A stretch of 64,000 bases of DNA, taken from positions 1,302,001 through 1,366,000 of the forward strand of contig JAPWGK010000003.1 in assembly GCA_029641185.1 (NCBI GenBank), in the 5' to 3' direction. This DNA is from Pseudofabraea citricarpa. Its lineage: Eukaryota; Ascomycota; Leotiomycetes; Helotiales; Dermateaceae. This document shows, one piece after another, positions 58,615 through 64,000 of the stretch (the stretch's first letter is position 1; each line of letters begins with the position of its first letter). The notes beneath the pieces were generated by a model, which saw nothing but the letters and a program-made list of their open reading frames with translations, searched no databases and was not told the DNA's origin. Made by a program: the position numbers and the translations under genes.

Positions 58615-61326
58615 AATGAAGATAGTAAATGTTATGCAGAGAAGTTGAGAATGTGGAGAAGGTGAAGGAATAATAGAATGGGTAGGAAATGGTCGATCAT
58701 ATAGGAAATATGAGGGCAACCGGGCGTGCCATACATCACTTGGATTTACATCATATCGCCTTACCTATGATACAATCGCTCATGTCGATATATCCCACCA
58801 AACGTGCACCGTACTGGATAGCAGCCTTCCCGAAAGCCTCGAATTCCAGCGTTGCCATTTCGATGTTTTTTAAAATGATCAACCACACAAAGAGCTTGGC
58901 CTTGTCCAAAGAAGGCTAGAAAAAAAAATCCAAACTCTTTGTGGGGTAAGAGAGCCTTGCTGCACAATGTCAATAAAGCCTATGTTCTCAAGCTTGTATC
59001 CCAGTTCTCTAGAACGATATGGAAGCACTAGTTGGATTCTCCGATGTGACCAGCCATCATGTGTCCCAATATAGCGATATGGTGGCGCAGAAATCACCAT
59101 TGCGCTACTAAATAGTCAAGGCATCTGCCGTAGTTCGCTTGTCCAAAAGAGTTCCGACCTTAGGTATACGCCAATGGGCATGTCAGGCACATCACCAGGA
59201 ACTGCTCGGGTGGTGCTCGAATTGCGACTATTTCTCGATTAGGCTACAAGAGTTCAAGCTTAACTTTAACCTTGGTGGCGAGCGCGGGTTAGCGCCGTCA
59301 TCACTCGGATTTCTGGAGATCCGAAAACTCAAGGGTTGGGTCTAGATTGCCACTTTCTTGACAAAGGACGCTGGTGGAAATGTTCTCTCAGATGGCGCAA
59401 AATCCAAGATCAAAACAATACTGAGGTGTCAATTTGTATGTGGAGTGGGTATCCGTTGGCGCGCAAATAATGACTTGAGATACTTTCAGCTCAGCTCTTT
59501 GGTAATGAACAGACTCTTTCTTCCAATCACTTGACCAAGTGAGCAAGATATCACGATATTGGCAACGGCATACCTCATTGCAATGACGACTTAAGGGATC
59601 GTGTCATTAAAGACCCCTCCAGCCTCGCCGCCCACCTCAAGGCTGACTTTCTTCTTGCACAGTCTTTTCTGTTTCCAAACCCCGTTGCATCTAGAACACC
59701 ACTGAGAACAACGTCCATCACTTTGAGTCGCCGAACTGTACGGAGAAAGTGTACAACTTGAGAGGATACACTTGACTTGATAATAATGATCAACAAGAAA
59801 GAACACAGGAGTAAATCCCTACTTACGTATTGCTATATCTAAATATACGACAACAGAATTTAACATGACAGCAGGAACCACCAAAGTTGAAAATTAGCAA
59901 AGAAGCACTGTAAAAGTACTTCCGGAACGGAATTTCATTTCCTCTAATACACTTAAAGCGTACAAGATATAACTCCTTCATCGACGAGTCGAATGTCAGC
60001 GGGATTAAGATATCCCGGCCGAGTGCATTAAGAAGTGAAGTTTCTTGTGTGTTCTCTCTCTCTATATAGGTAGGTAGGTGAGTGAGTGTGTGATATCACG
60101 CGAGGTTTAAGTATATGTGAGATGTTAATGATGATGATTATGATAATCCACTTAAATTCTTGACTGGGATAGCATAGGTCAATGGCTCGGCTGGAGACAC
60201 TGATTGGCTCAGCGACGAGTCCGATCTCAGGAGTACTCTACTCTCAGAAACCATGTTTCTACTTCACAACAACGTTCACCATATGTCAAAGCATCAGCTT
60301 TTGTCGTGCCTCCAACAGTGAGGATAATGCCGACTTGTGCAAGAGCAATGCCATTCGACAGAATAGAGAGAAGTTGACAGATGTCGCCATCTTCATGCCT
60401 GATGTCATAACTGACCTTCATATGTAGGATATTGCGTGTGTATTTCCCCGCCTGGCCCATTTCAACAGGATTGCTTGTCTTCGATCATCGGCGGACATAT
60501 CAGGCTATTCGCTCCCTCCCGTTCGTCTGTTTGTCGCAGAGTGAACCGTGTGTCTGAGGTCTCCATTGCTGATGTGCAGTGTATGCAACTCTGCTTCGCT
60601 GGCCATCAGTCATAACTGAGTTGTGCAGCCTTTTTCACGGTTGACGAGACAACTCAACTCCAGCGCATTGGGCTGCAGGTGTTTTTCTTGCCCAAAGTGC
60701 CTTGCCATTGGAAAGCATTGACAGCGCGACGCAGGATCGACATGCACTGGGTGTCACATTCCAGGCGTTCGCAGTTCGAATCTGGAGGCGGGACGAAGCA
60801 TCACGACGTCTGAATGTGCTCATTGGAACACGTTGGTGCGTGACAAGCAAGAGAGGTTGCAGAACGTTTCCAGAGTGGATTCACGAGCATCCCCGAGGCG
60901 GCCGCAGCTAGCCTGTCCTGGCGTAGGGGGTGTCCCTAACAGGCTTGGGGTAGCCTCGAGGACCCCTATGGAGCCATGGAGCCCTACGGCAGCCTATGAC
61001 ACCCCTACAAACACCCTGTAGCACCCTGAAGCACCCTGTCGCATTCTGCGGTGGGCCTCGTCTGTCCGTGTAATTGCCTACACCGCGTCTCCATTTCACG
61101 ATGATCTGATCAAAAAACAATACTTCCACAAGCATAAAATTTCTGCTTGTGCACACATCTTGCCGTTTGGGAAGCTAATAGGAGTGCAGCGCAGCACCCA
61201 GGTGGGTCACAAGATAAAGTATCGAGGAAGAAATTTCCCTCTCCCCCTTCCCTTTTCCTTCTACAACGTTGTCGGATGTCTTCTGCACTTCTCTTCCTCT
61301 CAATTCCTGCTTCGGTCATCATAGCG
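58615..61326. other. Long intergenic region, gene-empty
   Basis: About 2.7 kb. No gene was supported; short frames on both strands lack domains. From 60063 on there are stacked GTAG/GAGT short repeats. A GC-rich stretch (60899-61050) contains an inverted repeat and a 10-bp tandem repeat. The segment just before the final gene is CT-rich, probably leader. One frame at 60702-60911 has a tRNA T-loop-like GTTCGAATC but no cloverleaf. Confidence 0.5.
60923..61041. repeat. GC-rich block with inverted and tandem repeats
   Basis: GTAGGGGGTGTC (60923-60934) is complementary, with one extra G, to GACACCCCTAC (60998-61008). Directly after, CACCCTG recurs with a 10-bp period at 61012, 61022 and 61032. 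The block contrasts with the AT-rich surroundings. Confidence 0.6.
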
Positions 61327-64000
61327 ATGTCTCCAAACATCTTTGGCCGTCTGCGCAACAGAATCTCGGGTGCTCCCCAAGGTCTGCTTGAGGCCCCCAA
61401 GGCTGCCTCCTCGTCCGAGCAAGATGCTCAAGATCAAGAGCTTGTCTCGAAAGCGATCCAAGAAGCTATCAACAATGCCCTCAGCAACGATGCCTTCACC
61501 AACGCCGTTGCAGCACACCTAGCCACGCAGATCGAACCCTCTTTCAAGAGTGTCTCCGAATCCTTCCAGCCAGTTGTCGATACTCTCTCCAAGCACGAAG
61601 CCTCCATTGAGAAGAACAACACAACCACCGAGCAAATACTTGCTGGTCTCAATGCCACCACCCTCTCCGAGCTCCTCAAGCCAACTCTCGACGCCCACGT
61701 TCAGAGCTTCCAGAACTCCGTATCCGCCATTCCCTCGTATGAGAAGGTGTCTGCCGATATCAGTTCGATTGAGGAGAAGGTTGCTGCATCAAATACCGAG
61801 ACCGCTACCAAGCTGGAGACCATCTCGAGCTCTGTAGAGACCAGCAATACCTCCACTGCAAGCAAGATCTCCTCGTTAGAAGAGGCAATTGCTCAGATCA
61901 CCGCTTCCCTCTCCGACCTAGGAAACAACGTCAACGCCATTCGTGAGCAGATTGCTTCTCCAGATACCTCAGTGCTGTCTGCCCACACCACCAAGTTGGA
62001 TGCCATTGCTTCTGATATTACCGCCGTCAAGTCTGGAATCGACACCACCGAGTCCTTCAACTCCATCACCTCTGGTATCGAATCTATCAAGGCCGACATC
62101 GCAGCTCAGAACACTACCTTGGGAGAAATCAAGAGTGCTGATGCCTCTGCTGATATCCTGACTGCCGTTAAGACTGCCAACGAGTCTCACGCTTCTCACA
62201 CTGCTTCCTTGGCCGAGATCAAGACCCTCGCATCTACTCCCGCCCCTGCTCCTGCCACTGTTGATATCTCTTCCTTGGAGACTGAAGTCAAGTCCATCAG
62301 CTCTGCTCTCAGCTCTCACTCCGGCCTTCTCAGCGAAATCAAGACAATTGCTAGCACTCCTGCACCAGCTTCTGAGCCTGCCAAGGAGATTGATCTCTCT
62401 TCCCTAGAAGCTGAGGTTAAGGCTATCAATGCAACTGTTACCGAAATCAAGTCTACACCTGCACCTGTCTATGAACCAACCAAGGTCGATCTCTCGGCTT
62501 TAGAAGCTGATATTAAGGCTATTAACGCAACTATCTCTGAAATCAAGGCTACACCCGCACCTGTGTATGAGCCAACTAAGGTTGATCTCTCTGCCCTGGA
62601 AGCCGAAGTTAAGTCTATCAGCGCGACTGTCTCCGAAATTAAGGCTACACCTGCACCCATCTTCGAGCCAACTAAGGTTGATCTCTCCGCACTCGAGGCT
62701 GAGGTAAAGGCCATTAGCGCAACTGTCTCTGAAATCAAGGCTACTCCCGCCCCAGTATTTGAGCCAACTAAGGTTGATCTCTCTGCATTAGAGGCAGAGG
62801 TAAAGGCTATTAGTGCAACTGTATCTGAGATCAAGGCCACTCCAGCCCCAGTCTTTGAGCCAACTAAAGTTGATCTTTCTTCGTTGGAAACCGAAGTCAA
62901 ATCTATCACTACTGCCATCGGCTCTCAATCTGATGTCCTGGCTGAGATCAAGACCATCACAAGCACCCCGGCTCCAGCAGCGGAGGCCGCCAAGGTTGAT
63001 CTCTCTGCTCTTGAGTCAGATGTCAAGGCTATCAACGCATCAATTGCTGAGATTAAGTCCACTCCCGCCCCAGTGTACGAGCCGACCAAGGTCGACTTGT
63101 CATCGATCGAGAGTGAACTTAAGGGTATTACTACAACCCTTGCTGAGATTAAGGCTGTTCCTACCCCGGCTGCTGTTGACCTCTCATCCTTGGAAGCTGA
63201 AGTGAAGGCTATTAACTCAACTGTAGCTGAGATCAAGGCAACTCCTGCTCCTGTATACGAACCAACAAAGGTCGATCTTTCTTCCTTGGAAGCTGAGGTC
63301 AAGGCTATCACTGCTAGCATTTCTGAAATCAAGTCAACACCGGCACCAGTTCACGAACCAGTCAAGGTTGACCTTGCTCCTTTGGAGACTGAAGTGAAGG
63401 CCATTACTGCGACGCTAGCTGAGATTAAGGCTGCGCCTGCTCCAACCTCCGTCGACTTGTCGCCACTTGAGACCGAAGTGAAGGCAATCAGTGCAACTGT
63501 CGCTGATATCAAGTCAGCAACCAGCACTCCTGTTGCAATCCCAGAACCAGTCAAGGTCGATCTCGCTCCGTTGGAGACTGAGGTCAAAGCCATTAGTGCA
63601 GCCTTGGCCGAAATTAAGGCTACACCTGTGAAGGAGGCAAAGGAAATTGACATCTCTCCCTTGGAGACCGAGGTCAAGGCCATCTCTGCAACTCTTGCTG
63701 AGATCAAGGCTACCCCGGCTCCAGCTCACCAAGCTACCGATATTTCCGGTCTTGAGTCATCACTAAAGACCATCTCTTCGACCCTTGACGAGATCAAGGC
63801 GACACCAGCCCCAGTTCACCAGGCCACCGATATCTCTGGACTCGAATCTTCTTTGAAGACTATCACATCGTCAATTGAGACTCAGAACGGAACTTTATCC
63901 GAGATCAAGACCGCAACTAGTGCCCCTGCACCAGTTCAGGCTCCAACTGATCTCACTTCCCTCGAAGCATCTTCTAAGGAAATCCTTACCGAGGTGCAGT
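61327..64000 (+). CDS. Giant repetitive coiled-coil protein, open at right edge
   Basis: At least 891 uninterrupted codons from the Met at 61327, with no stop before the window ends. An in-frame Met at 61276 would add 17 hydrophobic residues (MSSALLFLSIPASVIIA) and is an alternative start. The N-terminus MSPNIFGRLRNRISG is basic and amphipathic. Residues about 30-310 are Ser/Thr/Ala-rich helix-forming sequence with loose repeats (AHTTKLDAIASDITAVKSG). From residue 312 (62260) about 17 repeats follow, mostly 32 residues, of the form VDLSALEAEVKAISATVSEIK then a TPAPVxEPTK linker. A leucine/isoleucine pattern in the first part predicts a short two-heptad coiled coil, and the Pro-rich linker breaks it. 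Repeats near 62571-62867 are almost identical at the DNA level with 96-bp spacing. I do not recognise a named family. Function unknown; a cortical or organelle tether or spacer is a guess. Confidence 0.85.
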   Translation, partial: MSPNIFGRLRNRISGAPQGLLEAPKAASSSEQDAQDQELVSKAIQEAINNALSNDAFTNAVAAHLATQIEPSFKSVSESFQPVVDTLSKHEASIEKNNTTTEQILAGLNATTLSELLKPTLDAHVQSFQNSVSAIPSYEKVSADISSIEEKVAASNTETATKLETISSSVETSNTSTASKISSLEEAIAQITASLSDLGNNVNAIREQIASPDTSVLSAHTTKLDAIASDITAVKSGIDTTESFNSITSGIESIKADIAAQNTTLGEIKSADASADILTAVKTANESHASHTASLAEIKTLASTPAPAPATVDISSLETEVKSISSALSSHSGLLSEIKTIASTPAPASEPAKEIDLSSLEAEVKAINATVTEIKSTPAPVYEPTKVDLSALEADIKAINATISEIKATPAPVYEPTKVDLSALEAEVKSISATVSEIKATPAPIFEPTKVDLSALEAEVKAISATVSEIKATPAPVFEPTKVDLSALEAEVKAISATVSEIKATPAPVFEPTKVDLSSLETEVKSITTAIGSQSDVLAEIKTITSTPAPAAEAAKVDLSALESDVKAINASIAEIKSTPAPVYEPTKVDLSSIESELKGITTTLAEIKAVPTPAAVDLSSLEAEVKAINSTVAEIKATPAPVYEPTKVDLSSLEAEVKAITASISEIKSTPAPVHEPVKVDLAPLETEVKAITATLAEIKAAPAPTSVDLSPLETEVKAISATVADIKSATSTPVAIPEPVKVDLAPLETEVKAISAALAEIKATPVKEAKEIDISPLETEVKAISATLAEIKATPAPAHQATDISGLESSLKTISSTLDEIKATPAPVHQATDISGLESSLKTITSSIETQNGTLSEIKTATSAPAPVQAPTDLTSLEASSKEILTEVQ

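Noticed and set aside
60765..60785. tRNA-like T-loop (GTTCGAATC)
   Set aside because: No matching acceptor, D or anticodon stems could be drawn around it.
62469..63707. Long minus-strand open frames (for example 62469-62918, 62925-63332, 63351-63707) opposite the repetitive gene
   Set aside because: They repeat with the same period as the plus-strand protein and arise from its codon bias; the plus frame is open over all 2.67 kb.

Overview
The window is nuclear DNA of a filamentous ascomycete (Pezizomycotina). Genes are split by short introns, mostly 47-70 nt, with GT(A/G)(A/T)GT donors and CTAAC/CTGAC-type branch sites. The genes include fungus-specific families: elongation factor 3, the fused ARG5,6 arginine enzyme, an Egh16/Gas1-like secreted protein, a fungal rhodopsin-domain membrane protein, GH76 (Dfg5/Dcw1-like) and an R-SNARE of the Snc type. 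The gene mix and AT-rich spacers would suit a plant-associated Leotiomycete, but that placement is inference. No rRNA, tRNA, CRISPR array or intact transposon was recognised.

Left part (1-20 kb) is gene-poor with AT-rich spacers. It holds the 5' two-thirds of eEF3 (cut by the window edge), a DUF1275 membrane protein, a small cupin, two related cysteine-containing hypotheticals (8.9-10.8 kb), a secreted GH2 glycosidase whose usual acid/base Glu is read as Lys, a block of unassigned minus-strand coding-like fragments (15.9-17.7 kb) and an Egh16/Gas1-like secreted protein. Middle part (20-40 kb): GMC oxidoreductase, rhodopsin-domain protein, a secreted SnoaL-like protein with a repeated N-terminus, an MFS exporter followed by a divergent transaldolase on the same strand, a 617-aa single-pass surface protein, a compact mannose-6-phosphate isomerase, a PrpF-type isomerase and a GPI-type GH76 mannanase.

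Right part (40-64 kb): Snc-type synaptobrevin, ARG5,6, a rearranged patch at 46.9-49.4 kb (a shared 32-bp repeat, a small PPPY membrane protein, a duplicated intron-bearing unit, and the 3' part of an MFS gene lacking its 5' end), a secreted alpha/beta hydrolase, a short-chain dehydrogenase, a type I-like glutamine synthetase, a Rds1-like ferritin-fold secreted protein, and an open coding region of at least 891 codons made of about 32-residue repeats that runs off the right edge.

The housekeeping genes (eEF3, SNC, ARG5,6) act in translation, exocytosis and arginine synthesis. Several others (GH2, GH76, Egh16-like, SnoaL-like, alpha/beta hydrolase, ferritin-like) are predicted to be secreted or surface-bound, and fit a lifestyle of external digestion and host contact. 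No complete secondary-metabolite core enzyme is present. The strongest candidates for something new are the 32-residue-repeat protein at 61.3-64.0 kb and the duplicated intron-containing unit at 47.9-48.1 kb. All exon junctions given are hand-derived from reading frame and splice consensus and lack transcript support.
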